64,000 nt of DNA from contig JACTAT010000027.1 in assembly GCA_014526335.1 (NCBI GenBank), forward strand, positions 1,369,685 to 1,433,684, written 5' to 3'. This DNA comes from Chrysaora quinquecirrha. Taxonomy: Eukaryota; Cnidaria; Scyphozoa; Semaeostomeae; Pelagiidae. This document shows positions 63,628 through 64,000 of this stretch, in pieces. How positions within the stretch are numbered: position 1 is the first letter of the stretch; each line of letters begins with the position of its first letter. The notes below the pieces were generated by a model. The model was given only the letters and a program-made list of their open reading frames with translations. It made no database searches and was not told the origin of the DNA. The translations under genes and the position numbers were made by a program.

Positions 63628-64000
63628 NNNNNNNNNNNNNNNNNNNNNNNNNNNNNNNNNNNNNNNNNNNNNNNNNNNNNNNNNNNNNNNNNNNNNNNNN
63701 NNNNNNNNNNNNNNNNNNNNNNNNNNNNNNNNNNNNNNNNNNNNNNNNNNNNNNNNNNNNNNNNNNNNNNNNNNNNNNNNNNNNNNNNNNNNNNNNNNNN
63801 NNNNNNNNNNNNNNNNNNNNNNNNNNNNNNNNNNNNNNNNNNNNNNNNNNNNNNNNNNNNNNNNNNNNNNNNNNNNNNNNNNNNNNNNNNNNNNNNNNNN
63901 NNNNNNNNNNNNNNNNNNNNNNNNNNNNNNNNNNNNNNNNNNNNNNNNNNNNNNNNNNNNNNNNNNNNNNNNNNNNNNNNNNNNNNNNNNNNNNNNNNNN
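63628..64000. other. Assembly gap
   Basis: Run of N to the end of the window; true size unknown. The remainder of PPEF is expected in or beyond it. Confidence 1.

Overview
This is animal nuclear DNA. Genes are broken into short exons with GT/AG borders and are separated by AT-rich sequence full of microsatellites and short terminal-inverted-repeat (TIR) elements. The gene content (an ShKT + trypsin secreted protein, MS4A/CD20-like four-TM proteins, a death-effector-domain + coiled-coil + NHL protein, and the 5' end of a PPEF phosphatase) together with the dense MITE load suggests a cnidarian, probably an anthozoan such as a stony coral. That assignment is inference. No rRNA, functional tRNA, CRISPR or bacterial-type operon was seen.

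Layout. (1) 1-4.3 kb: an incomplete secreted ShKT/trypsin gene on +, with a long (CCATA)n array in its first intron and a 0.4 kb palindrome next to its last visible exon. (2) 4.3-13.9 kb (unit 1) and 14.3-29.8 kb (unit 2): a direct tandem pair. Unit 2 holds the last three exons of one MS4A-like gene (gene A) and a complete five-exon MS4A-like gene (gene B, 279 aa). Unit 1 holds the same loci with internal deletions that remove exons. (3) 29.8-32.0 kb: unique repeat-rich spacer. (4) 32.0-46.0 kb (unit 3) and 46.0-62.1 kb (unit 4): a second direct tandem pair. Each copy has gene C on + (unrecognised acidic protein, last three exons), gene D on - (DED, coiled coil, six NHL repeats; its start lies far to the right), and the first, myristoylation-signal exon of PPEF on +. 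Only after unit 4 does PPEF continue, with its IQ-motif exon at 63.24 kb. An assembly gap of Ns starts at 63,628.

In both pairs the left copy is the shorter and damaged one. Unit 1 lost two exons of gene A, and the first splice donor and fourth exon of gene B. Unit 3 has at least four one-base homopolymer losses in coding exons, plus several larger deletions. The exons outside these lesions are identical (units 1/2) or differ mostly silently (NHL exon of units 3/4). Two explanations remain open: real tandem duplications with one copy decaying, or two haplotypes / lower-quality long-read patches joined end to end by the assembler.

The most interesting biology is gene D. Splice phases across its three exons are mutually consistent and predict one protein with an N-terminal death-fold (DED) domain, a long coiled coil and a six-bladed NHL propeller, that is, a TRIM-NHL-like tail on an apoptosis/immune adaptor domain instead of RING/B-box. 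It lies head to head with PPEF, about 2.6 kb apart. Around the genes I resolved roughly twenty TIR/foldback elements, a tRNA-derived SINE, a 166-bp tandem repeat, and several insertions present in only one copy of a pair.
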